This document shows positions 11,443 through 23,109 of a stretch of 64,000 nt of DNA, piece by piece. This stretch comes from Metallyticus violacea (lineage: Eukaryota; Arthropoda; Insecta; Mantodea; Metallyticidae). The translations under genes and the position numbers were made by a program. Location of the stretch: NCBI GenBank assembly GCA_030762175.1, contig CM060841.1, positions 9,600,001 to 9,664,000 on the forward strand, given 5' to 3'. How positions within the stretch are numbered: position 1 is the stretch's first letter; each line of letters begins with the position of its first letter. The notes under the pieces were generated by a model. That model saw only the letters and a list, made by a program, of their open reading frames with translations. It was not told the DNA's origin and did not search any database.

Positions 11443-11995
11443 AATAAGGTTATTTCACTCATGTGACGTCATCTTAAATCGACCAAAGAAACGAAACAAA
11501 ATTTCGAGTTTTGACCAATCACCGCCGGATTACGGAGTGAAACTATCGAAAAAAAAGAGTGTAAATCCGTTTTATCATCCGACATGCATTTGTCTTGTTT
11601 TCGGTATAGCCAACTCTATACTTCCACTATATAATTATTGAGCACGCATCACTGATCACTTCTGCTAGAGGCGGCGGGAAGCTATTGATAGCAATAAAAG
11701 TATGGATAATTGACAAGCATAACGCAAAATGCGGGGTTCTTCAAATAGATATTCAAAAGTATACAAGTGTTAATATTCTGTGCGCGAATTTCAAATATAT
11801 GTCACTTTTATTCTTCTTCTATTCATGAAATAGTCCTAAACCCGTATTTTACTCTTCTCTTTTGGCATTACTGACAATTTTCTCATGAAATAGTCCTAAT
11901 AAATATTACTCGAGGGTCTGAACTTTCCAGATAAACTCACTCACTATCTGCATGAAATTATCGGCAATCTCAGACCCTCTAGTGATAGCAGTTGT
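11443..11995 (+). repeat. Repeat C, copy 2
   Basis: It aligns with copy 1 from ATTTCACTCATGTGACGTCA through CATAACGCAAAATG and TGAAATAGTCCTAA to the GGTCTGAACTTTCCAGATAA end. Near its right end an imperfect 14-bp inverted repeat is present: ACTCGAGGGTCTGA and TCAGACCCTCTAGT. An internal deletion relative to copy 1 removes the TTTAAATTTAAA portion. Confidence 0.75.
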
Positions 11996-12770
11996 GATAA
12001 TTTCATCAAATAAAGTGTATGGCAATTTAGCTGTACCTATGACATGCAAGTTAGAAATAAACGGACCAATAATTAAACATGAACAAGTATATGAACATCT
12101 GGGTGTTATTATAACATGTCACAGAGAAATGATACTTGAAGCTAAATAGTAAATTATTAAATACGTCTCAATGTTACAATTTAGATCAATATGAACTTAT
12201 GAGGAGAAATAAAGAGTCGAATTTATACAATTGCTGTAACACATATATTAGTACTTGCTGCAGAAATAAGATCAGGTACAAGAAAGAGAATACCGGAATT
12301 AAACATTCATGTGGACAGAATAGTCAAATAGCCCGAGATTATTTTCCCATGAGTAGTGTTTAACGCCCGTTTTTACTACTGAGGCACCACAGGCGGTGGA
12401 CACAGATGATACATGAGATGAAATGATACATTGGGAAAGGATAATTTTTTTTTTTAAGGAAGGAAGCGTTCCAGGCCTAAGTGTAGGTACCTCCCCGGCA
12501 TTTGCCATTTATGAAGACTGAGGAAAACCTGGAAAAAACCCCAGTCAGGGAGGACGGTCCTGACGGGATTCGAACCACAGACCTCCCGCTCACGAGTCCG
12601 TGCCGTAACGACCTCGGCCACCCGTGGCGGTATTTTCCCATGACGCCTTTGGGTAAAACATCTTAGGAAACGATGGAAAAAAGATTTGCCAGAGAAGCAC
12701 TGAAGAAAATCAGGCAATATGCCTATGAAAAAGTGAAAAAGAAGAACTTTACACCTGTATTATTCTTTAA
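11996..12770 (+). pseudogene. LINE reverse transcriptase thumb fragment, split by SINE-B
   Basis: The plus strand gives LEINGPIIKHEQVYEHLGVI, matching the 'I.G..I..V..F.YLG..I' block just downstream of the RT palm in RTE/CR1/Jockey-like LINEs. Frameshifted coding continues to 12352, then resumes after the inserted SINE-B (12353-12630) as KRFAREALKKIRQYAYEK with one frame change. It has no catalytic motifs and is dead. Confidence 0.55.
12340..12643 (-). mobile_element. SINE-B, full-length, perfect 13-bp TSD
   Basis: The element (12353-12630) has a tRNA-Leu/Ser-like head on the minus strand: A box near GGTGGCCGAGGTCGTTA and B box GGTTCGAATCC. A body with TTTTTTCCAGGTTTTCCTCA follows. The tail ends in GGGCGTTAAACACTA. 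Identical 13-bp direct repeats TATTTTCCCATGA flank it (12340-12352, 12631-12643). The perfect duplication suggests a comparatively recent insertion. Confidence 0.95.
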
Positions 12771-13640
12771 TTGTTTTTATTTTAATTTTCGAGCGAAAAT
12801 TACACTTTGAATCCTCACTTATAGACAACAATGAGCCAAAGGAGGGAAAATTAACAACCCTACTGGTGGCGACATCGCTCGGATACTTTAAAAACAATTA
12901 TGAAACAAACAAAACTCAATGTTTCCATGTCGTCATCCGAAATAGTATATACAAATGTTATATTATTATTTTAAAAAACACTACTACTATAAGCATCTCG
13001 CTGTAGTATGTACTTAAATCATTGTTATTGTGAGCATTAAACAATAAAATAATATAATTAAAAGATTCAAACTGCCGATTGATAGATAGACATTCAAAAA
13101 TGCATCTCTGATCCTGATCTATGAAGACAAGGACGCACGGCACAAACGGGGGGGGGGGGGATACAAAACTCCCACAATGCAGCATGTTTCTGAAACCTTG
13201 ATTAGTCTAGTGGAACTCGAGGGGAATTCCTGGTCTTTTGAGGTTGCTCTTTTTCGAACTCCGTTTGTAGCCTTTCAAGCGAGACAACGGAAATGGCAAC
13301 AAAAACATAAAAACAAGAGCAAGCAAAAACTAGCACTATTTTCCCGCACATGCTTTATCTTTTAGTAAGCTAGAGAGCTTGTCTGGACAAAAGGAGACTT
13401 AGCACAATAACAGAAACTAGCAACACTGCAGAGTCCAAGAAAGAAAACAGCGTTCATGCTCTAATTGTTATATATGACGAAGGAGTAACAGAAAATAATC
13501 AAGTTATGGAGCTGTTTCGACGACACCATGTCTACTTATTGTAACTGTCGTCGATAATACTCCTGACTTCGACCGCAATAAATAAAATAACGTCTCTCTT
13601 AAACCCTGCAAGAGCAGTGACTAGCCGTGCTTGTGTTCAT
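12771..13640. other. Unassigned stretch with a 13-nt G-run
   Basis: A pure G-run lies at 13148-13160. No recognised gene or element. Confidence 0.45.
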
Positions 13641-13644
13641 CAAG

Positions 13645-13810
13645 TAAACACAACTGACAAGGGCGGCGCTCCTCTCAGTGTTTGGTGTTCGTGGATTTCA
13701 GAGAAACATTTGAACACTTTATGCCTTCAACCATATGGCAAGTATTGGAAATTATACCTGGGAAGTATTACAGATCACAATGGAGAAGCAGGCAGCGGTT
13801 TCCAGAAGAA
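13645..13810 (+). pseudogene. Possible LINE reverse transcriptase fragment
   Basis: The frame from 13682 reads MVFVDFRETFEHF and then WQVLEIIPGKYY. This resembles the 'FVDFRKAFDS...LW..L...GIP.KYI' block at the start of the RT palm. Nothing further in the domain is preserved. The call is tentative because only one motif is present. Confidence 0.4.
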
Positions 13811-13980
13811 GAAATAAAGGTCCATAGTGTGATTGTCATTTATAAAACATGGAAAATATATAAACTACGTGTTTATTTATTTCAACAAGAATGACGCTAA
13901 AAACAGATGTCTATAGGTCACTGATGCAGATTATATCTGAAATATTATCATCATCTATAGTAAATGTTCAAATTGTACTC

Positions 13981-14026
13981 CCGGGATTCGAGCCACAGCC
14001 TTAACGACCTCTGTTATTCGTGTCGG
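13981..14026 (-). mobile_element. SINE-B head fragment
   Basis: Only the tRNA-like head is left: GGGATTCGAGCC, then CTTAACGACCTC and a degraded end. It lacks body and tail and is clearly diverged. Confidence 0.55.
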
Positions 14027-14886
14027 AGAGTTAAAGCTGCCAGAGTACTAATTTCCTTTTTCCAAAATTTGAGGGCAAATAAAAAAGTTATATTTTATTC
14101 ACCGATACATTCCTCATTTTCAATAATTCGTTCTACTTTCAAACAAGTGACAAAAGATTTCATTCCGATTTATAGCAAAACGACATGCATTAGTGCTCAG
14201 AGTGCAAACTTTTACAACTAAATTGTATATTTTAGTATACCACAAGTATTTTGAACAAACAGACTTTTTTAAGAGAACGTAGTAGATGGCATCAAAATAT
14301 TCTGCAACGCGTCAATGTTTGGCAGTACAGCGTTGCGCGCGCAGCGCTAGGGACCTGTAACCCTAAACTAGCAGTGTGCCAAGTGCAATCGGTATTTTTT
14401 GCATTCACAAAGCGTACTAGCCTGCGATTTCGTCATGGACAGCATGTATTCATGAAGTCCCGGGTTCAAATATTCTAGGGTCAGCTATCCATGTATAGCG
14501 GCAGTATTATATTGTAGATAAGTATCTTGCCATGTTTATTCCTGTAGTTTCGTATGTCTTGGAAATGTGTTTATTTTAAGTTTATTTCTTCTTCTTGACA
14601 ATAAGATGTATTAGAAATTAAGAAATTTTGTTGCCCTTCCAATAATTTCCTATCAATATTTTACATATTTAAGTTTTTTCCACCCAAAGTTTATTTTTTC
14701 ACTTTGAATGTATACAAACTGCAATTTTAGACTATGATTTGAAGATTATAAGCCTTCTTCTCATTCACAGAAAACTAATGGTGATTAATTTATTAATACT
14801 AATTATGCCACATTATAAAATCTTCAGTACCATTTCCTAATAACATTATCGAAAAGCACAATGATGAAAACATTGGATGTTCTTGA
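14027..14886. other. Spacer, nothing recognised
   Basis: AT-rich; open frames of 75-85 codons show no motif. Confidence 0.4.
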
Positions 14887-15795
14887 TACGAAAGTAGGTT
14901 CATAAGTTTGCGGCCTAACCATTTTCTAGGTACGATAAAGACAAAGAATATATTTCACTTTTCAATATGGTTACCCTTTACTACAATACACTTATCTCAT
15001 CTTTGAGTAACATTTCAATCCCCCCCCCCCCAAAAGAAACTATAGTCAGAAGTCTTGTTTGCAAAATGGGCATTAACAGCATTCATCACTTTTTCGTCAC
15101 ACTTAAATTTCCTTCCTCGAAGGTCCCTCTTGAGTTTTGAGAAGAGGAAATTGTCACTGGGAGATTGATCCGGACTGTGGGGTGAATTCCATCACATTAC
15201 CAAAAGATTGTGGCCATGATCTTCTTGTTGACTGAGTGACTTTGGCTTTTAGAGGTGGTGCTTCGCCAAGTTTACGCTACTCCATTGATTCTCTTTTGGA
15301 CAAGAGATTACAAATTCATCTCCTGTAATAATGGTTAGCACAACTTCTCTCTCATTGCCATGGAAGAGCTCCAAAAATGTCTGACAACAGATGACTCGTT
15401 GCTACTTTTGAACTGAGGAAAGAAATCTAGGCACCCATTTTGCACTAATCTTATTCATGTTTAAATGTTCATGTATAATTGGAAGGACTGTAGTTTTAGA
15501 AAGGTCTTGGTGCTATTTCTGTAGCTTTGAGCCGCCGGTCTTCCATAATTTCTCCTTCCACAAGAGCAATGTTTTCAGGAGTGATCACCTCCAAGGGCCG
15601 ACCTGCACGCTCTTCGCCTTCAATGTTCTCTCGATCCATTCGAAAAAGTTTGGCCCATTTTTTACGATAGAATATGAGGGGAATGCTTTCACACCGTACA
15701 ATCGCTGTTTAATTTCATTTGGAGTAAATCCTTCTTTTGTGAAGAACTTAGTAACTGCTCGAAACTCCAATTTGAACGTCATAATCTTCTACAAA
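14887..15795 (-). pseudogene. M1b: internally deleted mariner
   Basis: The left TIR (TACGAAAGTAGGTTCATAAG at 14887) and the adjoining C-terminal coding sequence match M1c and M1d. About 220 bp coding for the central catalytic block, including the HDN motif, are missing between roughly 15190 and 15200. Helix-turn-helix coding follows to 15793 (FRAVTKFFTKEGFTPNEIKQ). Homology then stops, so the right TIR is lost. A 12-nt C-run at 15020-15031 replaces the C-rich spot seen in the sister copies. Confidence 0.85.
15020..15031. repeat. C12 homopolymer inside mariner
   Basis: A run of 12 C at the place where the other copies read short C-runs interrupted by T or A. It indicates slippage expansion after insertion. 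Confidence 0.9.
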
Positions 15796-17057
15796 AAAGC
15801 TCACTAGGGAAGTAGATTCTGGAGACACAAATCCATCGCGATAAGATCTGGAAAGGGGCGGAGAGAAACGTTTTGATAGAAAAGATTCTGTTGAAAGAGC
15901 AGTCAATTGATTAAAAGGTGGGTCATATGTACATATTAATCACGAGATGGCTTACTCCGCTTATTACTGGAAGCAAAATATGTCACGACAAACCACACCA
16001 AATTTTACACAGCCAAATTCCTTTAAAATTGCGTACTTAAACAATGTAGATAATTCTGCCTTGCTTACTTCTGTCTGTCTATTTTACTGTAAAATATCTT
16101 ATTGTTTATTATATACGCGGCATATAAACCTCTACTGCTCTTCCAACGAACCTAAAGAAACTTTTTAGTTTCCATCGTATTCCGTAAATAGCTTGAGAAT
16201 ACTACCAAAAGGCCCCCCCCCCCATAATTACGAACATAAGATAAGAAATTTTCATATTATTTTTTCTAAACGTTCAAATCAGTTGGGTGGTTACAAATTA
16301 AAATGAAAACAATATTACCGTGTCGATGTTCTTTTATATGACCTACCGTACCCTGTCCGACTAGCAGAAAATCTCCCATATCTGAGTGTATACATCTTCG
16401 GACTTCTAACGTTATGTCCTTAGAGATTTTTATTTCTAAGAAATGACTCCAAAGGCATTTGGGACCCAGGCTTCAAGATTCGTTGTTCCAGTTACGGGCG
16501 TTACTTTAAATGTTTTCTTGGCGTAATCCGCGGCCTATGTGAAAAAAGGAACGGTCACAAATAATTCCAAAGCGCTGGAGGTTTATATTCCTATGAACAC
16601 AGTACCGCATATTTCTATATGTGACCAATTGATACCTGTGAACTTCGCTCGTTCTATCAGTTGTATGATCACCAATTACCTTCACACAGCAACACGATTA
16701 AAGTGATTGTGTGACCTGTTGCTAAAGGTGTTAATTCAGTTTAAAATGAAATCTAATCTTACCCAGCAGATCTGACTAATTTCAGATAGCTGTAGTGGGG
16801 AAAAAAAAAACATAAACTTGTGTTTTAAGTACTCAAAAAGTGCGTTATTTTCAATTAAGAGAATTCAGTTAACAGTTTTCATGGTGCACTATAGCTATTT
16901 GTCTCTAAATAGTCAAACTGGAAATTCTGTAGAAAGAAAATCAACAATTGTTACTTAAAATATAAATATTTCAAACAATTTCAAATAATAACAAAACCTG
17001 ATAGAGATACAGAAATTTACAATTAAAAAAAAAAAGTTCATATTTACGAAAAATCAA
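15796..17057. other. Unassigned stretch with a C11 run
   Basis: A homopolymer of 11 C lies at 16213-16223. No coding or element signature recognised. Confidence 0.45.
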
Positions 17058-17363
17058 CGAGGCTAAAAGAATGACTGGTGCTTAATGCCCGTTTTTTACC
17101 ACTGAGGCACCACAGGCGTTGGATACTGATGATACATGAGATGAAATATATTGGGAAAGGATATTTTAAGGAAGGAAACATTCCAGGCCTAAGTTTAGGG
17201 CACCTCCCCGGCATTTGCCATTTATGAGGACTGAGGAGAACCTGAAAAAAAAAACCTCAGTCAGGGAGGATGGTCCTGGCGGGATTCGAAACCCAGACCT
17301 CCCGCTCACGAGTCCGCGCCTTAATGACCTCGGCCATCCGTGGCGGTCCGAGGATAAAAGAAT
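17058..17363 (-). mobile_element. SINE-B, full-length, 15-bp TSD
   Basis: The element occupies 17073-17348, with head, body and tail all matching the family. Its flanks are CGAGGCTAAAAGAAT (17058-17072) and CGAGGATAAAAGAAT (17349-17363), one mismatch in 15. The terminal GGGCGTTAAACAC word has mutated to GGGCATTAAGCAC. Confidence 0.93.
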
Positions 17364-17524
17364 CACCCTGGTTCAAAACAATGGAATTATTACGGAGGAT
17401 AATATTCTACAAGGTAAGATCCACACGTTTCTGATTTTTAGATAATACAATTAAAAATACAGGTATTATTTTTAAAGCAATTTCCCTTTATTTCAATGCA
17501 TTTTTCAAATACCTAAATTTATTT

Positions 17525-17965
17525 CAATCCCCTTAAGAATTAGTCCGAATCTTTGTCCGCAAAATTCTGGAAAAGTGCGCCTTTCGACCCATTATCGTTT
17601 CTTCGAACGTCAGATTTCAGTTTTAAAAACAGGTAATAGTCGCGGGGTACAAGATCTGGGCTATAAGGTGGATGATTCAGTTCCTAGAAGTCATATGTAT
17701 TCACAGCAGCCTTGGCAAGAGCAGTCAGGTGGACTGGTGCGTTGTCATTGTTCAGACGTAATCCCCAACACAGTATATCACGTTTCTTTTCGTTGATGGC
17801 ACTGAAGAAGCTCAGCGTAGTACTTTCCAGTCATCGACAAGTCAAGTCTATCTTCTGAATTGCTCTTCAGTCTCAAAATTATCTCCATAACTTTCTTTGT
17901 AGACCTGGCCCTTCTAGAGGTTTGCTTCACTCTTCTTTAGCCATTGCATGTTCTATATGTGGCTC
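17525..17965 (-). pseudogene. M4: C-terminal half of a mariner transposase
   Basis: Minus-strand reading includes LNNDNAPVHLTALAKAA and, 34 residues after the first D of that DNA motif, the third catalytic Asp in HPPYSPDLVPRDYYLF. This is the D34D spacing of mariner transposases. Upstream, in another frame, STKKVMEIIL and MTGKYYAELL mark the region after the first catalytic Asp. The N-terminal DNA-binding part and TIRs are absent. The protein differs from M1 and M2, so it is a separate lineage. Confidence 0.8.
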
Positions 17966-18364
17966 CAAACTTGTCCTCATGTTAAACATTAGAACATATG
18001 TACTTGGACACGCCTCTTGGTGTATTAATTTAGGGTGTTTCTGCATCTTACATAACAATATCTTCTTCCGGTTTTAAATAAAAAGGTTAGAAGTCATCAT
18101 ATTGATTTATTTTATTAATGTAATGTCTTTATTTCTTTGATAATACTGTATGAAATAATAGCACTGTCAAATGATCTCTAAAATCGGGTAAGAAAAGCAT
18201 GCTGAATCTCTGCTCGGCATTTGTTTATGGCCGCTTGCTCAAAGAGCTAAGACTGCTCGAATTCATTTTTCTTCATCGTTACCATCAGTTCTTTAGCTTT
18301 AGGCTTTGGGATCTTTACAAATCAAGAAGAAATTTTCTTTGAGAATCAAAGTTAAAAGTTTTAA
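17966..18364. other. Spacer, nothing recognised
   Basis: AT-rich, no motif. Confidence 0.4.
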
Positions 18365-18564
18365 TATCTGAGAGAGATGATAAATTTACGAACATAGAGA
18401 ATGAATTTATTAGGAAATCTCAGACCCTTGATTGATATATATTAGGACTATTTCCCGAATAATATAAGCATTTAAATATTATTCCCTTAAACTTGGCTTA
18501 CACATTGTAATAACTGTTTATTTGTATTATGAATACTTAAACTTTTCAAGCCATCTTGACACAG

Positions 18565-18604
18565 ATCAACATTACTAACAATGTCGATTGTTAGTAATGT
18601 TGAT
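18565..18604. repeat. Perfect 18-bp inverted repeat (hairpin)
   Basis: The left arm ATCAACATTACTAACAAT (18565-18582) is the exact reverse complement of the right arm (18587-18604), with loop GTCG. Other copies of repeat C have only one arm of this sequence, in CATTACTGACAATC. Confidence 0.95.
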
Positions 18605-18720
18605 AGAAAAGAGCCAAATACGGGTTTGGAACCATTTCATGAATAGAATAAGAATAAAAGTAATATATATATATTTGAAATTCGTGTACAGATACTAGCA
18701 ATTGTATAAAACGTTATACG

Positions 18721-18991
18721 TACTCATGAATTGTTGATTTCGTTTATTTACGGACGCTCTTTAACATCTCAGGTCATCAGCGTCCCATTCTATTCAGGGC
18801 GTGAAACGGCCGACAAAATTTACTAAGAGGCTCTTCTTTCGGGCTTGAGGTTCTTTTTCGTGCTGTAAATGTACGACACGGGACCCACGGCTTTATTTCC
18901 CTTCCGAAATATAATGTATTCTATGTATGTCATACTTAGGATTTTTACGCCCGAAAAGAACCCATCGATCTGGCAGGGTTTACTTATGAAT
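18721..18991 (-). mobile_element. SINE-A in repeat C, 11-bp TSD
   Basis: The element spans 18732-18980 and lacks the tRNA-like head. It carries a short replacement where the family reads GGAAGC. Direct repeats TACTCATGAAT (18721-18731) and TACTTATGAAT (18981-18991) flank it. Repeat C4 keeps the unoccupied version, TACTTATGAGTATCT near 47280, which confirms the insertion point. Confidence 0.9.
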
Positions 18992-19325
18992 ACCTACCTA
19001 TTCAGAAACCATGAAACTGAAATAGACGAAAACTATTACAATCGTTACCTTTCGATTTACTAATAGCAACTGAAAAAAATAAAGCAGATTACCATTCTGA
19101 AGAAGGTGTTTATTAAAATGTGTGGTTGCTTAGGCAGAATTGTTACATAATTTACATTTTTTTTTCACACTGTTTGGCTGAATACGCAAAAATAATTGTT
19201 TGAGTTGATAAACATTAAAGTTAAATGTACCATTTGGTAAAACTTCATGATCATTTCACTTCTGTGATTGGACAAAAATTCAAAAAATTGTTCCATTTCA
19301 TGGGTAGATTTTATGAAATAGTGAA

Positions 19326-20440
19326 GGTAAGTTTATTTCATTTTCAGAAATCTTAATGCAAAAGATACACGAACAAGTACAAGTAGGCTTTCGGACAACT
19401 CTGAATTTTGGTTTGTTGGCTAGCTGATGACTGTTTCTATTCAATTTATTAACCATAACGTACTAAATTGCTCTTTGTTGACTTATAACAGGAATTACCT
19501 AAAAGCAGTAGTAGCGAATTATTATAACTATCATAATGCGAGGGAATGATGTATACCGCAAAGTTAATTAACGTAAACTGTTGCAGGTGTGTTAATTATC
19601 AGATTAAACATACGAGCTTACGTTTCAGCCATTTCGTGATACGTGAGCGCACTGAGTGATTTCAAAGTCGCGTTAGGCCGAAGCTTTATTCCCAGCACTG
19701 TATTCTAATTATTTGTATGCAGCAATGTTTAGGATAATGCTATCAAAGAAGAGAGATTTAGCGAATTAGCTTCTCTATTTGCTTTGTATAAACGCACCTA
19801 CTACACAGTTTCGAAATATACCTAATAAAAATTCTCCTGGCTGTTTTTATTTAGATCAAAAACTTGTATCCTAAAATTTGTTTTGAAACCAAAATGAAGT
19901 TAGTTATTAATTTTTTATAATTTGTTGCTCTTGCACAGATTTAGTCGGGTAGTTTCACACAGTTTCAAATCACCTCACATTTATCTCCGTTACTTATTTG
20001 ATTAAGCTAAATACTTGGGCTAAATTTGTTGCTTCGAAATAGCATACAGTATTGTTAAAATATATTAAACAAGAAATTTTATAAGCGTATGATTACATGT
20101 GCGAGGAAAAGTTTGCAAAAACGAAAACGATCTACAGATGAGTAATTCTAACTTTTCCTCAAGTCTGTATGATATTTTTTCGACCAACACGATTCGAAAT
20201 ATTAAAAGCTTAATATACAGGATGCGGCAATGCTTATTTACTATTTTGAAATGAATACTATAGTTTTTCAAAGCACAATATTGTCTGATGCACATGAGGT
20301 ACATATGTGTCATTTGGCATAATATTAAAAATTCGTTTTTTTAAAAAAAACTACCCTTTCAGATGGTCTCCATCTCCATCAATGTACTCAAGTAAAGGCT
20401 TTTTATGCGAAAAAATAAAAATATATGTAATAAGTTTAAA
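19326..20440. other. Spacer, nothing recognised
   Basis: AT-rich, no recognised gene or element. Confidence 0.4.
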
Positions 20441-20444
20441 ACAA

Positions 20445-21180
20445 GCCTAGAGGATGTCAGCAGGCAGGAAATCGAGGCAAAAGTAACACGAAAGTCTCCT
20501 TGAACCTATCGAATAAAATTAAATTAATTTCAGGTAAAGAGGTGTATATGCTCGTTCTAGGGAGAAAGTCGAGATCAGAAATGACTTGGTTTAGGCTGGG
20601 AGATTGGAAGGCCCAAAAATAACGGATAGTTCTTAGAGAAGAATCTGTTCATTTTGCGGATTTCATTTGATTTATTTACGGACGCTCTTTAACACCTCAG
20701 ATCATCAGCGTCACATTCAATTCAGAACGTGAAACGACTGACAAATTTTGCCCAGAGGCCTCTTTTTTCAGGCTTGGGGTTCTTTATCGTGCCGTACCCA
20801 CGGCTTTACTTCCCTTCCGAAGGAAGCCATACTTAGGGGTTTTATGCCCGAAAAAATCCCTCGGTCCTGGCTGGGATCGAACCCGCGATCGTGGGTTTAG
20901 AAGGTAAGTATGGTTACCACTACACCACCAAGACTGGCCGATTTTGTGGAGGGGAGATGGAGTTGGTACATATTCGGCAGAATGAGCCCCTTGGGAACAC
21001 CTAAGAAAAACTCCTGCTCCCAGAAAACATTTTAAGGCAATGTGTACAAAGTGTACAATGCTAGAAGCAATTCATTTTCTGATTAGAACGCAATGACTAG
21101 TATAATTATAAATAATATGCAATATGCTTCAACTCTATATCTGTAAATACTGTTCTTCATGTTTTTTTTAAATAACAATG
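20445..21180 (+). pseudogene. LINE-Z copy 2, split by SINE-A
   Basis: The plus strand encodes LEDVSRQEIEAKVTRKSP, then after frame change VYMLVLGRKSRSEMTWFRL and WKAQK. These match copy 1 closely (SRRKSETE... and RSAMAWFRLRGWKAQK). The zinc-knuckle codons (CSFCG...H) are split by the SINE-A at 20661-20940. Coding resumes to a stop near AGAAGCAATTCATTTTCTG, and 3' UTR similarity continues to about 21150. Stops are frequent. Confidence 0.75.
20651..20950 (-). mobile_element. SINE-A, full-length, within LINE-Z
   Basis: Tail, body and tRNA-like head are all present; on the plus strand the head ends CACTACACCACCAAGACTGG. A 10-bp target duplication flanks it: ATTTTGCGGA (20651-20660) and ATTTTGTGGA (20941-20950). 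The duplicated bases include the Cys-Gly codons of the host LINE zinc knuckle. Confidence 0.9.
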
Positions 21181-21310
21181 TCTATTTAATTATTTATTTA
21201 TTAATATTAATACTGTCTTATTTTTTATCATTATTTGTTCCTCTTTCAAGTTGTGTATAATATTTAAACAAGCGACCCATGTATAAATTTGTAATGTGTA
21301 CATAGAGTTT

Positions 21311-21356
<46 letters not shown>

Positions 21357-21357
21357 T
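21311..21357. repeat. (TAA)n microsatellite, ~15 units
   Basis: Pure trinucleotide repeat, giving a false poly-Asn reading frame. Confidence 0.95.
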
Positions 21358-21646
21358 ACCTCTAATTTATACGCATAGCTGCTCGTTCCTAATTATTTTC
21401 TCTATTGTGTTCAGGTCGTCTGCTCTTGTGCAAAGATTTTGTGTTTCAAATATTTCCAGAGGAAAAAAATCTGAAATCGATATACGGAGATATGGAGATT
21501 AAGACAGTCAAGATATGTCTCCATTGCGTGAAATTAACTTCCCTCCAAACACTGTTCTTATTGCGTCCATAGAAAGGCGTGCGGTATAAGCCGTAACTAT
21601 ATTTTGCTGAAAATAGGGCTGATGTTCGGTCAAATCGAGATTTTGC

Positions 21647-21832
21647 AATTGTTACTTTTCTTTTTTATTTGTTTTACTTATGGACGCTCTTTAACCGCTC
21701 AGGTCATCAGCGTTCCATTTGATTCAGCGCGTGAAACGACCAACAAATTTTGCTCAGAAGCACTTTATTAAGACTTGAGGTTCTTTTTCTTGCCGTAAAT
21801 CTACGACACAGGACCCATGGCACAGTTGTTAC
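21647..21832 (-). mobile_element. SINE-A, 5'-truncated, short TSD
   Basis: The copy (21656-21823) has tail and body to the ACACAGGACCCATGGC region but no tRNA-like head. Flanking AATTGTTAC and AGTTGTTAC form a 9-bp target duplication with one mismatch. Confidence 0.85.
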
Positions 21833-21929
21833 GCTGCAATAGCTTTATTTACATTTTCATCTTCAAAAAAAAAAAAAAAAAAAGTAGAAACCAGTAATCC
21901 CCCTATGCTCAAAATCCGTATCAAACTTA

Positions 21930-22190
21930 CTTTTTGACTATGGAGAGGTTTTTGAAAAGTTTATCACTCCATGAGTTGATGTTCTATTTGTTAAGTAGAT
22001 CCACAACTCAAAGTTTGCTTCGTCGGGCATTATCATTCGCCCTATAAAATGTACCAGCCGTGTTTCCAAATTGCACCTTGCGGCTCAATGGCAGATGAAA
22101 GTTTATGCACAACATGTGAAGTTCATCATTTTCCGGCCTTCATACTGTAATTGGTTTGCCTCTATGCTTCTACTCGTAAATTAAATGTCT
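21930..22190 (-). pseudogene. Possible Tc1-like transposase fragment
   Basis: Minus-strand reading gives MPDEANFELWIYLTNRTSTHG, cf. 'FSDEATFxLxGxVNRHNxRYW', the block with the first catalytic Asp in insect Tc1-like transposases. Nothing else of the domain is clear. The call is a guess from one motif. Confidence 0.3.
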
Positions 22191-23105
22191 GAATCTTGGC
22201 AACGTCAGTACTACAGAATCCATTAAAAAAGTAAAAAAAATAAAAAATAAAAAATAAAACCCTACAAGAAACCACAATGTACAGCTGACCAGCGTTCCAT
22301 ATTGTTTACTAAATAACATTACTTTGTGATCTTACCTAGCAAGCACACATTATTCAATTTCCACTGTCAACAAAATATTGATGAGCATTGCCTACAATAT
22401 ATTATCAAAAATATAAAAAGCTGATTTGTATCTCGAATGGTTACTGTTTTAAAAGGATGTGTTCTTTCGTTTCAGTATTCCATTTTGGCACGTTTTATTT
22501 TACCTAGGATAAGGATTTTTTCCCTAGGAGAAACTTTATTCATAATACTCAAAAAATTACTATATATTTTAATCATTTTAATGTAAAATCTTTGATATTG
22601 GAGTAAGAAAATTCTTTATTTTTAGGAATTTAAAATATTGTTCTAAAAAATAAAAACACTAGATTTTATAATTATTATAGTGAAATTATAAATATTTGAA
22701 TGTTTTCTCCATATTATAGTGTAAAAATAACAGAGTTGAGTTCTAAGTTACATTATTGAGGATACAAGGCCAAAATGTTGTAACACTGGGCATTTCTTGT
22801 TGATGGTATTAAAGTTCCCACTCTACAAGCTTTCTCATAGAACAAATAGCCCTATTTATCTCGGAAACCGCACATTAACAAATAACAGCAAATTGGACAC
22901 AAATGAAAGCTGTATTCATAATATGCTTTAAAATATTTTCTTGTCATAAATACCAATTTTTATCGCAATTTCGCTTCATTAGAAATAAATTAACCGAATG
23001 AGAACACAATTCCTTTTGCATAGTTACCAGTACGTATTTGGGACTGACCTTGGGTGCATCAACGTGGAATTTTAATACTATATTTTGCTATCAATGATTG
23101 TGTTT
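22191..23105. other. Spacer, nothing recognised
   Basis: AT-rich, no recognised gene or element. Confidence 0.4.
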
Positions 23106-23109
23106 AAAT

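Larger units (their letters stand above)
18365..19325 (-). repeat. Repeat C, copy 3, split by SINE-A and bearing a long hairpin
   Basis: It aligns in reverse orientation with copy 1: AAATACGGGTTT, AAACTTGGCTTA and AAATCTCAGACCC on the plus strand are the reverse of its conserved words. The outer end (19240-19325) is much diverged. A SINE-A interrupts it at 18732-18980. A perfect 18-bp inverted repeat with a 4-nt loop lies at 18565-18604. Confidence 0.7.

Noticed and set aside
21296..21502. Poly-Asn protein
   Set aside because: Translation of a (TAA)n microsatellite; no coding support on either side.
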